Source of the DNA: an uncultured archaeon A07HN63
GTDB lineage: Archaea > Halobacteriota > Halobacteria > Halobacteriales > Haloferacaceae
Reading direction: 5' to 3'
NCBI GenBank assembly: GCA_000496215.1
Contig: KI543219.1
Coordinates: forward strand, 81,281-107,885
Length of the DNA stretch: 26,605 bases
The position numbers were made by a program, and so were the translations under genes. How positions within the stretch are numbered: the stretch's first letter is position 1; each line of letters opens with the position of its first letter. The notes below the pieces were generated by a model. It was not told where the DNA came from and ran no database searches. It saw only the letters and a list, made by a program, of their open reading frames with translations. This document shows, one piece after another, positions 13,895 through 22,665 of the stretch.

Positions 13895-15123
13895 TCGACG
13901 CTGGTGTCGACGAGTCGCTGGCGGCCGGGATTCCGCGCGCTTGCGACCACTATGGGACGACGACGGCCTATCTCGAAGCGATGCGGCAGTGTGCGGTCGA
14001 CGCCCTCGAAGTCGTCGCTGACGAGCGCGACGAAGTCCGACCGGTCGAGGTCGCTCCCGACGAGGGTGGCGCGGCGACACTCGGCTCGCTACCAGACATC
14101 GATATCGATCTTTCGAGCGGCGAGGCAGATGAGACGACCCCCGACGCGGATGCGTCGCCGGCGACAGCCGACGCAGAGGCGACGACAGCGTCGACAGAGT
14201 CGTCCACAGCCGACGCGGGGTCCCAGTCGACAGCACCAACAGACGAGGGTCCTGATACCGGCGCGACGGCCGAGACGACGACCCCGAACGAACCTGCCGA
14301 CGAAGCATCGACCGCCGATGTGGGTGTCGAGGAACCGGACAGCACGCCGGCAAGCGCCGACAACGAGGAGACAGCCGGCGAGCCAGCAGCCGGCGAGCCA
14401 GCGGAGGCAACGGCTGATGCGGAGGCACCGACGGCCGGCGAGATGACCGAATCACCGGCGCCCGACGATACGGGCGATGAGACCGAGACAGTCGACGCCG
14501 AGGAGCCAGATATGTACCAGCTCGACGAGGACGAACGCGAGGAGCTGGAGTCCGAGTACGGCGCCGACTTCTCCAGCGGTAATGAAGTCGATCCGGCCGG
14601 CGAGGCCGACATCGACGTGCCCGATGCCGACGAACTCGCGGCGGAAGCCGAGAGCGAGGGTGAGGCGACGGCCACCACCGAAGCGACGAGCGCCGAACCG
14701 GAGACGACCGATTCGACCGCCGACCCCGCTACAACCGAGTCAGCGACGACCGAATCGACAGACAACACAGGAACGCTTGGCTCCTTCGAGGACACGGTCG
14801 AGAGCGATGGCAGCGAATCGACGGCCGACGACGACGCCAAATCGACAGCTGACACCACGACCACCGACGAGACCGGTAGCGAGGCCACCGCCGGAGACGA
14901 TGAGAGCGATGCCGCGGAGGCCGACGATATCGACCTCGAAGACGCGGCGGTCGAGTTGATGGGCGATCTTGACGATGGCGACGGAGCCGACCGCGAGGAT
15001 ATCGTGGCGGCGCTCGTCGACGACCATGGTGTCGAGAGCGACGCTGTCGAGGACGCCATCGACGACGCACTGATGAGCGGTCGGTGTTACGAGCCGGACG
15101 ACGGCACGCTCAAACCGATCTGA
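13891..15123 (+). CDS. rpap1: RPAP, C-terminal part: acidic linker and winged-helix-like end
   Basis: A 410-residue frame beginning at a TTG that is probably not a true start. Residues 1-45 (DAGVDESLAAGIPRACDHYG) complete the COG3390 domain of the preceding frame. A long acidic linker rich in Ala, Thr, Glu and Asp follows (about 50-345), broken by one ordered-looking segment at 207-245 (MYQLDEDEREELESEYGADF then SSGNEVD). The last 60 residues (about 350-410, REDIVAALVDDHGVESDAVE ... SGRCYEPDDGTLKPI) look like a small winged helix, as at the C-terminus of RPA-type subunits. The stop overlaps the rpe start (TGATG). The full protein is most likely one chain of about 600 residues encoded from 13313. 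It lacks a ribosome site or promoter of its own, which supports the frameshift view. Confidence 0.82.
   Translation: MIDAGVDESLAAGIPRACDHYGTTTAYLEAMRQCAVDALEVVADERDEVRPVEVAPDEGGAATLGSLPDIDIDLSSGEADETTPDADASPATADAEATTASTESSTADAGSQSTAPTDEGPDTGATAETTTPNEPADEASTADVGVEEPDSTPASADNEETAGEPAAGEPAEATADAEAPTAGEMTESPAPDDTGDETETVDAEEPDMYQLDEDEREELESEYGADFSSGNEVDPAGEADIDVPDADELAAEAESEGEATATTEATSAEPETTDSTADPATTESATTESTDNTGTLGSFEDTVESDGSESTADDDAKSTADTTTTDETGSEATAGDDESDAAEADDIDLEDAAVELMGDLDDGDGADREDIVAALVDDHGVESDAVEDAIDDALMSGRCYEPDDGTLKPI
14373..14402 (+). repeat. Perfect 2 x 15-base tandem repeat in the RPAP linker
   Basis: AGCCGGCGAGCCAGC occurs twice head to tail (14373-14387 and 14388-14402), encoding the doubled AGEPA units. 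It is in frame, so copy-number change would alter linker length without breaking the gene. Confidence 0.8.
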
Positions 15124-15932
15124 TGACGCGGCCACCCCGCCCGGTCGAACCGGTGGCTGGCGAACCGGCGGCGACGGCCGAGATCGGCGACGAGCGCGCC
15201 CTGCTCATCGCCGACTATCACGCCGGCATCGAGGAGGGACTCCGCTACGAGCGCGGCGTCGAGTTGCCGAGCAACGCCGATCAGCGTCGGCAGCGGCTAC
15301 TGGCGTTGCTCGCCGACACCGACGCCGACCGCCTGATCGTGCTTGGCGACCTTGGTCATCAGATCGGTGAGACCGAGGGCGTCGAAGGCGACGAACTCGA
15401 CGCGCTATACGAGGCAGTCGTCGGGGAGCGAGGCGTCGAACTGACGATCGCACCCGGCAACCACGACGGCGACCTCGATTCGCTGTTCGGCGACCGCGAC
15501 GGCGTGACGATTCTGCCCGCCAGCGGCGGCGTACTCGGCGAGCCGCCAGCGACGCTGGGCGTCGCTCACGGGCATACGTGGCCCGATCCCGAGTTGCTCT
15601 CGGCGGCGACGATCTGTATAGGCCACGAACACCCGCAGGTAAAGCTCGAAGACAGCGTCGGTGGCCATCGCGTCGAATCGGCGTGGCTCCGCGGCCGTGT
15701 CGATCCGGCAGCGATGCTGGAGAGCAGAGCGGACGAACCGGCCGAGTTGCCGTCCGACGCTGCCGATCCGCCCGAACTGGTCGTCTGTCCGGCGTTCAAC
15801 GACCGCTCTGGCGGTACGTGGATCAACGTCGAGGGACAGGACTTCCTCGCGCCGTTTCTCCCTGCGGCGATCCCGGACGCCGAGTGCTACCTGCTCGATG
15901 GAACACGGCTGGGGCCGTATCGTGAGGTCTGA
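15123..15932 (+). CDS. rpe: RPA-operon metallophosphoesterase Rpe
   Basis: A 269-residue calcineurin-like phosphoesterase. The metal-binding motifs are all present: ADYHAG (Asp31, His33), LGDLGHQ (Asp76), PGNHDG (Asn113, His114), VAHGHTW (His149, His151) and GHEHP (His168, His170). The family hydrolyses phosphodiester or phosphomonoester bonds with two metal ions; a nucleic-acid substrate is suggested by the operon but not shown. The ATG overlaps the stop of rpap1 (TGATG), so it is translated from the rpa1-rpap1 message. The longer open frame from 15084 runs inside rpap1 and is not credible as a start. After the catalytic core the C-terminal 60 residues (CPAFNDRSGGTWINVEGQDF) are typical for the haloarchaeal members. 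Confidence 0.93.
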   Translation: MTRPPRPVEPVAGEPAATAEIGDERALLIADYHAGIEEGLRYERGVELPSNADQRRQRLLALLADTDADRLIVLGDLGHQIGETEGVEGDELDALYEAVVGERGVELTIAPGNHDGDLDSLFGDRDGVTILPASGGVLGEPPATLGVAHGHTWPDPELLSAATICIGHEHPQVKLEDSVGGHRVESAWLRGRVDPAAMLESRADEPAELPSDAADPPELVVCPAFNDRSGGTWINVEGQDFLAPFLPAAIPDAECYLLDGTRLGPYREV

Positions 15933-15973
15933 GTTGGTTGCGGCGGGCCGCATCGAGACCGCCAAGCGGTGGC

Positions 15974-15979
15974 CTTAAT
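15974..15979 (+). promoter_or_regulatory. TATA-like element of the Lhr helicase gene
   Basis: CTTAAT lies 25-30 bases before the ATG at 16004, within the 71-base gap after rpe. This suggests the helicase has its own leaderless promoter in addition to any read-through from the RPA operon. Confidence 0.4.
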
Positions 15980-16003
15980 CTCGTCGCACCACTGAATCCG
16001 TCA

Positions 16004-18934
16004 ATGAGTTCTTCGGGGTCGCAGACGGGTGCGGACGCCTTTCGCCACCTCGGCGACGCCGTGCGGTCGGCCCTCTCAGATCGCGGCTTCTCTCAGCCGA
16101 CCGAGCCACAGCGACGGGCAATCCCCCCGCTGGCTGCCGGCGACAACGCGCTCGTCCTCGCGCCGACCGGCACCGGGAAAACCGAGACGGCGATGCTGCC
16201 GGTGTTTGATTCGCTCGTCCAGCATCGAGAGCAACACGGCCCGACCGAGGGGTTTGCGGCGCTCTACATCACGCCGTTGCGGGCGCTGAACCGCGACATG
16301 CGGGAGCGACTCGACTGGTGGGGCGAAACTCTGGATCTCGACATCGACGTGCGGCACGGCGATACGACCGACTACCAGCGACAGCAGCAGGCCGACGACC
16401 CGCCGGACGTGCTGGTGACGACACCCGAAACGCTGCAGGCGATGCTGACAGGATCGAAACTGCGAAACGCCCTGACCGACGTTCGCCACGTCGTCGTCGA
16501 CGAGGTTCACGAACTCGCGGCGTCGAAACGCGGCGCGCAACTGACACTCGGCCTCGAACGCCTGCAGTTACTGTCGGGTGACTTCCAGCGGATCGGGCTC
16601 TCGGCAACGGTTGGTGATCCCGCGGCTGTCGGTCGGTTTCTCACGGGCAAGCGCGACAGGGGTGACGACAGCGACGCCTCACCGGCCACCAAAACGAGCC
16701 TCGACAGCCAGCCGCCGTCGAGTATCGACCGCGAGTTCGAGATTGTCAGCGTCGATGTCGGCAGCCGGGTCGAGTTCACCGTTACGCGGCCGGAAATCAC
16801 GCCCGAAGACGAGCAACTGGCCGGCGAGCTGGCCACGACCGAGGAGATGGCGAGTCACGTTCGGGCAATCCGCGACCGCGTCACCGACAACGAGTCGACG
16901 CTCGTCTTCGTCAACACGCGGCAGACGGCCGAGGCCATCGGCTCGCGGCTGAAGAAACTCGACGTGCCCATCGAGGTCCACCACGGCTCGCTGGCCCGCG
17001 ACGTGCGGATCGATGTCGAGGACCGGTTCAAGACGGGTGATCTTGCGGGACTGGTCTGCACGTCTTCGATGGAGCTCGGGATCGACGTGGGCCGGGTCGA
17101 TCACGTCGTCCAGTACGGCAGCCCCCGCGAGGTCGCCCGCCTGCTCCAGCGGGTCGGTCGCGCCGGCCACCGTCACGATCAGGTGTCGCAGGGCACGGTC
17201 ATCACCAGCGATCCCGACGACACCTTGGAATCGCTCGTCATCGCCCGCCGGGCAAGCGAGGGGCTGGTCGAGTCGACCGGCATCCACCACGGCAGTCTGG
17301 ACGTGCTTGCCAACCAGCTCGTCGGGTTGCTGATGGATTTCGACGACGTGAGCGCGCGAGCGGCCTACGAGATCTGCCGGCGCGCCGAGCCGTTTCACGA
17401 ACTCGACGAGGAGCGATTCCGGGCCGTCGTCCGCGAACTCCACAGCAACCGACTCTGCTGGCTTGATGAGGATGCTGACCGGCTGGAAACCGCCGGCGGG
17501 ACGTGGCAGTATTTCTATCAGAATCTCTCGATGATTCCCGACGAGGAGAGCTACGAGGTCTACGATATGTCCTCGCGGACCCAGATCGGTACCCTCGACG
17601 AGCGGTTCGTCGTCAACTTCGCCGCACCGGGCGAGACGTTTATCCAGCGCGGCGAGATGTGGCGGATCAACGATATCGACGAAGAGGAGGCAGCGGTGAA
17701 CGTCGCGCCCATCGCCGATCCCGGGGGTGAGGTCCCCTCGTGGGTAGGACAGGAGATTCCAGTCCCGGCCGCTGTCGCCGGCGAGAGTGGCGAGATTCGC
17801 GGGATCGCCGGCGATCAGTTCCGTCGCGGGGCCGGGAGGGAGGCCGTCAGCCGCGATCTCGCACCGCGGTATCCGGCCGCCGACGAGACCATCGAGAGCG
17901 CGCTTGGTCCGATCGACCGACACGTCGAGAGCGAGCATCCGATCCCGACGGACTCGCGGCTCGTCCTCGAAGCACAGGCCAGCACGGTCCGGCTCAACAG
18001 CCCCTGTGGCCACGAGATCAACGAGACGCTGGGGCGACTGCTCGCCGCGCTGGTCGGCCAGCGCACCGGCTCGTCGGTCGGGATGAGCGTCGATCCCTAC
18101 CGGATCGAGTTCGAAATTCCATCCGGCGTCGGGCTCTCTGCGTTCCGCGAGGTGTTGCTGTCGACAGATCCCGACCGACTGAAAAGCTATCTCGAACTCG
18201 CGCTGAAGGGGTCTGAGGCGCTGAAGTTTACGCTCACGCAGGTCGCGGCGAAGTTCGGCTCGCTAAAACGGTATCAGGGCCGCGGCCGCTTCGGCGGTGA
18301 TCGCCTGCTGGAGGTACTGGAGGACACGCCGGTCTACGAGGAAGCGTTGCGAGAGGTCTTTCATCGTGATCTCGACATCGAGGGAGCAGCCGACGTGTTG
18401 TCGGGACTACAGGCGGGCGAGATCGATCTCGAAATGGTCGGCGAGGCGACGCCGCTCGGGAGTTCGGGGACGACCCACGGCCAGGAGTTACTGGTGCCAG
18501 AAAACGCCGACGCAAGCGTCATCGAGACCCTGAAAAAGCGGCTGCGGAACGACGAAATCCTGCTGTGTTGCTGTCACTGCAAGGCGTGGGAGCACACGAC
18601 GAAGGTGCGACGCGTCCGCGAGCAACCCGAGTGTCCCGACTGTGGCTCGACGCGGATCGCTGCGCTCAATCCGTGGGCAGAGGAAGTCGTCGCGGCGGTG
18701 CGAGCCGACGAGAAGGACAGCGAACAGGAGAGACAGACTGAGCGGGCCTACCGGGCGGCCAACCTCGTCCAGAGCCACGGCAAGCAGGCGGTCATTGCCC
18801 TCGCTGCTCGTGGCGTCGGTCCAGACACGGCAGCCCGGATCATCAACAACTTTCGGGAAGACGAGGCAGATTTCTACCGGGATATTCTCGCCGAGGAACG
18901 ACAGTACGCCCGGACGCAATCGTTCTGGGACTAG
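16004..18934 (+). CDS. lhr: Lhr-family superfamily-2 DNA helicase
   Basis: A 976-residue ATP-dependent helicase of the Lhr (large helicase-related) family, linked to DNA repair. RecA domain 1 carries a Q-type segment (PTEPQRRAI), Walker A APTGTGKT (53-60), motif Ia TPLRAL, DEVH (166-169) and SAT (200-202). Domain 2 carries LVFVNTRQTAE, TSSMELGIDVGRVDHV and the motif VI QRVGRAGHR. A winged helix and the Lhr-core domain follow. Near the C-terminus CCHCKAWEH and CPDCGS (about 854-880) look like a zinc-binding element, as in archaeal Lhr proteins. A serine/aspartate-rich insert near 215-240 is a haloarchaeal trait. The ATG at 16004 is preferred over the open frame from 15938, which overlaps the promoter. 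It follows the RPA operon, consistent with a shared role in handling damaged or single-stranded DNA. Confidence 0.95.
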   Translation: MSSSGSQTGADAFRHLGDAVRSALSDRGFSQPTEPQRRAIPPLAAGDNALVLAPTGTGKTETAMLPVFDSLVQHREQHGPTEGFAALYITPLRALNRDMRERLDWWGETLDLDIDVRHGDTTDYQRQQQADDPPDVLVTTPETLQAMLTGSKLRNALTDVRHVVVDEVHELAASKRGAQLTLGLERLQLLSGDFQRIGLSATVGDPAAVGRFLTGKRDRGDDSDASPATKTSLDSQPPSSIDREFEIVSVDVGSRVEFTVTRPEITPEDEQLAGELATTEEMASHVRAIRDRVTDNESTLVFVNTRQTAEAIGSRLKKLDVPIEVHHGSLARDVRIDVEDRFKTGDLAGLVCTSSMELGIDVGRVDHVVQYGSPREVARLLQRVGRAGHRHDQVSQGTVITSDPDDTLESLVIARRASEGLVESTGIHHGSLDVLANQLVGLLMDFDDVSARAAYEICRRAEPFHELDEERFRAVVRELHSNRLCWLDEDADRLETAGGTWQYFYQNLSMIPDEESYEVYDMSSRTQIGTLDERFVVNFAAPGETFIQRGEMWRINDIDEEEAAVNVAPIADPGGEVPSWVGQEIPVPAAVAGESGEIRGIAGDQFRRGAGREAVSRDLAPRYPAADETIESALGPIDRHVESEHPIPTDSRLVLEAQASTVRLNSPCGHEINETLGRLLAALVGQRTGSSVGMSVDPYRIEFEIPSGVGLSAFREVLLSTDPDRLKSYLELALKGSEALKFTLTQVAAKFGSLKRYQGRGRFGGDRLLEVLEDTPVYEEALREVFHRDLDIEGAADVLSGLQAGEIDLEMVGEATPLGSSGTTHGQELLVPENADASVIETLKKRLRNDEILLCCCHCKAWEHTTKVRRVREQPECPDCGSTRIAALNPWAEEVVAAVRADEKDSEQERQTERAYRAANLVQSHGKQAVIALAARGVGPDTAARIINNFREDEADFYRDILAEERQYARTQSFWD

Positions 18935-18936
18935 CG

Positions 18937-19179
18937 GTGCAGTCCGACCACCGCACAGTCAGCACAAGTGCCACTAACGATTCCAACGTCAACACTCGAT
19001 CACCGTCCGATGACAAAGAAAACTACTTGCGAGGCATCCTCGCAGTCGGTGGGACAGCACTCCTCGGCGGGCTGGCCGGCTGTAACACGTCGGTATCGAC
19101 ATCGCCGGCGCCGGCCAGTGCGACCGAATCCGGCGAGGAGACAACTGTCCCATTCGAGCTGGAGAAACGGCCGCTGTAA
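18937..19179 (+). CDS. Small lipoprotein-like candidate
   Basis: An 80-residue frame starting with GTG two bases after the helicase stop. Residues 1-29 are polar; then a hydrophobic stretch NYLRGILAVGGTALLGGLAGC ends in a lipobox with Cys49, followed by about 30 mostly polar residues. There is no twin-arginine pair and the polar N-terminus is long for a signal peptide, so export is uncertain. The true start may be later but no other ATG or GTG lies in frame before the hydrophobic segment. The gene could ride on the helicase transcript. No family is recognised and it may be a remnant. Confidence 0.45.
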   Translation: MQSDHRTVSTSATNDSNVNTRSPSDDKENYLRGILAVGGTALLGGLAGCNTSVSTSPAPASATESGEETTVPFELEKRPL

Positions 19180-19235
19180 TCATCTCTGGAGCACCGCGCA
19201 CACTCGCCTTGGTAGCTACCCAAAGGCGGGGTTGC

Positions 19236-20633
19236 TCAATCCGAGTGCGTTTCGGGAACGTCTCGCGGTGTGCTGTCCGTGTCAGCCGATGAATCGACAC
19301 GGGCGGTCGTCACGTAGATCGATGGACGGTCGAAGACGTACTCGTCGAAGAACGACACGATGTAGACAGCACTCTGGAAGGCAAGATACACCCAGAGCGT
19401 GAAGGGAGCGATGTACTCCACGATGTCATGCGTTTCGCCGCTTCGGTAATCCTGCAGGTAGACGGTAAACGCTGCCAGTGCCGGCGAGATGGCGAGCAGC
19501 GTCCACAGCGTATTGCTGTACGGAATGTAGGTACTCGTGTCGAAGCCGACGTATCCGAGTAGGAGAAGCGGGAAGGTGAAGGCAACGTAGACAGGGGCAA
19601 GAGCATAGGCGAAGGTGAACAACGAATCGATCCGTGTCGGAAGCGAAAGCGATCGGTTGGTCGGCAGACGAACGAGGTACTTCTGGGCACACTGCATCCA
19701 GCCGCGGGCCCACCGTTTTCGCTGGCTCCACCACGACTGCAGCGTGCTGGGGTTCTCCTCGTAGGTGATGATAGAGGGATCGACACGCAGTTTCTTGCCG
19801 TGTTCGTGGATTTTCGAGGACATGTCGATATCTTCGACGAGAATCTCCTCATCGAACTCGCCAAGTTCGTCGAAGACAGCCGCTCTGAAGAACGCCTGTC
19901 CGCCACCGAAGATCGTGAAGCCATCCCAGACATCCCGGGCGAATAGATCCGCCCGTTCGGCGATGTGACGCTCGACGGTTGCATGCAGCGCAAACAGCGA
20001 GTCTCGGGGGTTGTGACCGAAGCACCGGCCCTTCACACACCACACATTCTCGTCGTCCTGGAACCAGGCCACGGCTTTTTTGATCGCGTCGGGTTTGAAC
20101 TGGTGGTCGGCGTCAATGCTGGCGATGAGATCGCCCGTTGCGTATTCTAGCGCGTAGTTCGTCGCTTTCGCCTTGCCGCCACCCGGTTCATCACGTTCGA
20201 CAGCGACGAATCTGTCGTCGTCGGCTGCGGCGTCCTCACAGAGCTCTGCTGTCGCGTCTACCGAATCCGCCTCGTAGCAGAGAATGACCTCTAGTTTCTC
20301 CGCTGGATACTCGACCGCCCTGCAGGCACTAATCGTCTCAGGCAACACGGCCGCCTCATTGTACGCCGGAATCACGACGCTGACCGAGGGGAGACCCTTT
20401 GTCGGTGCCAGCTCCGGAGTGTCCGGATCAGCAAACGAAAATATCGCCGAGACGACGGCCCGACCGGTTAGTCCGACGAGCACAACGAGGAGAATACTTG
20501 TCAATACCCGCACGTACGACGGGTACCAGATCGCCGGAGCGTAAACCAGTCCCATCACAAACACGGTGCCAAAGAGATATCGGAGAACGGCCTGCCAGTC
20601 AAACTGCTGCTCCTCCGCCGTCTCAACTTGCAT
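19236..20633 (-). CDS. Membrane GT2 family glycosyltransferase
   Basis: A 465-residue processive-type glycosyltransferase that probably builds an extracellular polysaccharide or modifies a glycan from a nucleotide-sugar donor. Two TM segments (about 16-36, 43-62) precede the GT-A domain. That domain contains VVIPAYNEAAVL (87-98), the metal/UDP-binding DADH (174-177), GGGQAFF (243-249), the catalytic-region VEDIDMS (266-272) and QRKRWARGW (304-312). The QxxRW motif is the hallmark of synthases such as those for hyaluronan, chitin or cellulose. Three or four C-terminal TM segments (about 340-440) would form the export channel. It stands alone, divergent from trkH1, with a TATA-like element 21-30 bases upstream. 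The product sugar cannot be predicted. Confidence 0.93.
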   Translation of the reverse strand: MQVETAEEQQFDWQAVLRYLFGTVFVMGLVYAPAIWYPSYVRVLTSILLVVLVGLTGRAVVSAIFSFADPDTPELAPTKGLPSVSVVIPAYNEAAVLPETISACRAVEYPAEKLEVILCYEADSVDATAELCEDAAADDDRFVAVERDEPGGGKAKATNYALEYATGDLIASIDADHQFKPDAIKKAVAWFQDDENVWCVKGRCFGHNPRDSLFALHATVERHIAERADLFARDVWDGFTIFGGGQAFFRAAVFDELGEFDEEILVEDIDMSSKIHEHGKKLRVDPSIITYEENPSTLQSWWSQRKRWARGWMQCAQKYLVRLPTNRSLSLPTRIDSLFTFAYALAPVYVAFTFPLLLLGYVGFDTSTYIPYSNTLWTLLAISPALAAFTVYLQDYRSGETHDIVEYIAPFTLWVYLAFQSAVYIVSFFDEYVFDRPSIYVTTARVDSSADTDSTPRDVPETHSD

Positions 20634-20802
20634 ATCTTGACTGACGGGTTGATGAATATATACGTGATGATATTGTATTGATTGCTATATTGCATATATA
20701 TTTCTGCTGTGAGCCGTTCATCCGGATAGCCACTACAACTCATATCAGAAGCGTTAATCGGACACCGCGCCGTTGCCAGTATATCCCTTCGAGGAGTTCG
20801 AC
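20634..20802. promoter_or_regulatory. AT-rich divergent promoter region of GT2 and trkH1
   Basis: GTATATATTC (20654-20663, minus) is placed 21-30 bases before the GT2 ATG. A long AT-rich stretch (about 20668-20710) with repeated TATAT/GATAT steps occupies the middle, and AGTATATCC (20778-20786) precedes the trkH1 ATG. The contrast with the surrounding high-GC sequence makes this the clearest control region in the right half. Confidence 0.5.
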
Positions 20803-22335
20803 ATGACATGGCACCTCGATTGGCAGGCAAGCGGGAGCCTCATCGGGACGATTCTCAAATACCTGTCGGGGACGATGCTCATCCCGCTCGTTGTCGCCGT
20901 GATCTACGGCGAGGCGATCTGGGTCTTCGTCGCCTCGATTCTGCTGACCTTGCTACTCGGTGTTAGTCTCGAACAACTCGATTCTGACCCGGATATCGGG
21001 CCGACGGAGGCGCTGTTGCTCGTCTCGCTGGCGTGGCTCGCGGCCGCGGTCGTCGGTGCGATTCCGTACGTGCTGGCCGGGTACGGCACCACCTCGACGC
21101 TCGCCCACCCGATCAACGCGCTGTTCGAGTCGATGAGTGGGTTCACGACGACCGGGGCGACGGTTCTCGGCAGTATCAGCGTCGACAGTCACTCGCATGC
21201 GATCATGCTGTGGCGACAGCTCACCCAGTGGCTCGGCGGAATGGGGATCATCGTCCTGATGATCGCGATTCTGCCGGAGGTCGCGGTCAACGGCGCGGAG
21301 TTGATGAAATCGGAGGCCCCCGGCCCCGAGCTACAGAAGCTGACACCGAAGATCGCCGAGACCGCCCGGGCGCTGTGGCTGATCTACCTGGGGTTCACGC
21401 TACTGTTGATACTGCTGCTCTATGGGGCGCATTTGCTTGGCTACGCCCCAGATATGACCCTGTTCAACGCGATTTCACACGGATTTACAACCCTCCCGAC
21501 CGGCGGATTCTCGCCGAAGGCAGACAGCATCGGAGCCTTCAGCGCGGTCGCACAGTGGCTCATCATCCCGTTTATGACGGTCGCCGGCGTCAACTTCGCG
21601 CTGTTCTGGCACGTCCTCAAAGGCGAGTTCCGGGCACTGACAGATAATCCGGAGTTCCGCGTCTATACGGGGGCGATTGCGGCGCTGACGGCCGTTCTAT
21701 CGGCGATTCTGATCTTCGGTGGCGCACCGACAATCGAACTCGGTGGCAACACGAGCGGGCTGACCGAAAACACGATCCGGCAGGCGACGTTCCAGATTGT
21801 CTCCTTGCTCAACTCAACGGGGTACGCCACCGCCGACTTCGCGCAGTGGGACGAACACGCCCAGATCGTCCTGCTGTTCGCCATGTTCGTCGGCGGCTCG
21901 GCCGGTTCGACCGGCGGCGGCGTCAAGGTCGTCCGCTGGATCGTCGTCCTCAAATCGGTGCGGCGGGAGCTCTACACGACGATCCGCCCGGATACGATCC
22001 AACCGGTTCGGCTCGGTGGCAGGGTCGTCGACGAGGACGCAATCCGGGGAATCATGGCGTTTACCGTGCTCTACATCCTGCTGTTCGGGATCGCCGCGGT
22101 GTTACTCAGTCTCGATTCGGCCCGGATCGGCTACCAGCTATCGACGCTTGAGGCAGTAAGTGCGTCGCTGGCGACACTCGGGAACATCGGTCCCGGGTTC
22201 GGCTCGGTCGGCCCGTTCGGCAACTACTTGAAGTTCTCACCGTTTTCGAAGCTGCTCATGGTGTTTTTGATGTGGATCGGGCGGCTGGAAATCGTGCCCG
22301 TTCTCGCGCTATTCGTCGGCGGACTTGAAGACTGA
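20803..22335 (+). CDS. trkH: Trk potassium uptake channel subunit TrkH (copy 1)
   Basis: A 510-residue integral membrane protein of the TrkH/KtrB family that conducts potassium into the cell with a cytoplasmic TrkA ring. The four selectivity-filter loops are visible: SGFTTTGAT (about 112-120), FTTLPTGGFS (about 226-235), NSTGYAT (about 336-342) and LGNIGPGFGS (about 457-466). The gating-loop region STGGGVKVVRW is also present. The ATG at 20803 is used; the frame is open from a TTG at 20773 but a TATA element overlaps that extension. No trkA is adjacent on this strand; the nearest is at 24482-25168 on the other strand. Potassium is the main compatible solute of haloarchaea, so multiple copies are common. 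Confidence 0.95.
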   Translation: MTWHLDWQASGSLIGTILKYLSGTMLIPLVVAVIYGEAIWVFVASILLTLLLGVSLEQLDSDPDIGPTEALLLVSLAWLAAAVVGAIPYVLAGYGTTSTLAHPINALFESMSGFTTTGATVLGSISVDSHSHAIMLWRQLTQWLGGMGIIVLMIAILPEVAVNGAELMKSEAPGPELQKLTPKIAETARALWLIYLGFTLLLILLLYGAHLLGYAPDMTLFNAISHGFTTLPTGGFSPKADSIGAFSAVAQWLIIPFMTVAGVNFALFWHVLKGEFRALTDNPEFRVYTGAIAALTAVLSAILIFGGAPTIELGGNTSGLTENTIRQATFQIVSLLNSTGYATADFAQWDEHAQIVLLFAMFVGGSAGSTGGGVKVVRWIVVLKSVRRELYTTIRPDTIQPVRLGGRVVDEDAIRGIMAFTVLYILLFGIAAVLLSLDSARIGYQLSTLEAVSASLATLGNIGPGFGSVGPFGNYLKFSPFSKLLMVFLMWIGRLEIVPVLALFVGGLED

Positions 22336-22372
22336 CAGCCGCGAATGCCACGTGTTCATAGGCGGGATACGG

Positions 22373-22378
22373 TTATAT
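22373..22378 (+). promoter_or_regulatory. TATA-like element of the small membrane gene at 22402
   Basis: TTATAT is 24-29 bases before the ATG at 22402, giving the small gene its own promoter after trkH1. Confidence 0.4.
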
Positions 22379-22401
22379 GAGTTGGCTGCGTATGATAACG
22401 T

Positions 22402-22632
22402 ATGTACCGCCGACTGCCAAGCATCCGACAGCCGAAAGCGTTCTACGACGTGTTCGGCATCGCCGTCATCGGCACCCTCATCGTCACGAGTATCCTGACG
22501 ATGTGGCACGGGACGTTCGTTCGGATCGAAATGGCCGTCTTTAGCGGGCTGCTCTTTGTGTGGGCAGGATGGGCGATCTACCGGATACTGTCGGAGTACT
22601 CCGGGAAAACGAGGCTGTCCCAGGCGCCGTGA
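22402..22632 (+). CDS. Small two-TM membrane protein after trkH1
   Basis: A 76-residue membrane protein. A basic N-terminus (MYRRLPSIRQPKAFYDVFG) precedes two hydrophobic helices (about 18-37 and 43-61), with a polar tail YRILSEYSGKTRLSQAP. It lies 66 bases after trkH1 and has a well-placed TATA-like element. It converges on the small membrane gene at 22666-22866. Its position next to a Trk channel suggests an accessory role in transport, but this is inference from context alone. Confidence 0.65.
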   Translation: MYRRLPSIRQPKAFYDVFGIAVIGTLIVTSILTMWHGTFVRIEMAVFSGLLFVWAGWAIYRILSEYSGKTRLSQAP

Positions 22633-22665
22633 CGGACGCGAACAGCCTCACATACCGTCTTGTCG

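Noticed and set aside
13968..15059. Long serine-rich open frame (363 codons) on the minus strand
   Set aside because: It mirrors the acidic repeat-rich RPAP linker; its Ser/Ala/Val bias is the reverse complement of GAC/GAG/ACC codons. No start context or domain.
16679..18013. Open frame of 444 codons antisense to the Lhr helicase
   Set aside because: High-GC haloarchaeal genes routinely leave an open antisense frame. The helicase motifs on the plus strand are complete.
18968..19402. 144-codon plus-strand frame between lhr and the GT2 gene
   Set aside because: It overlaps the 3' end of the GT2 gene in antisense and is rich in Arg, Ser and Thr without any domain.
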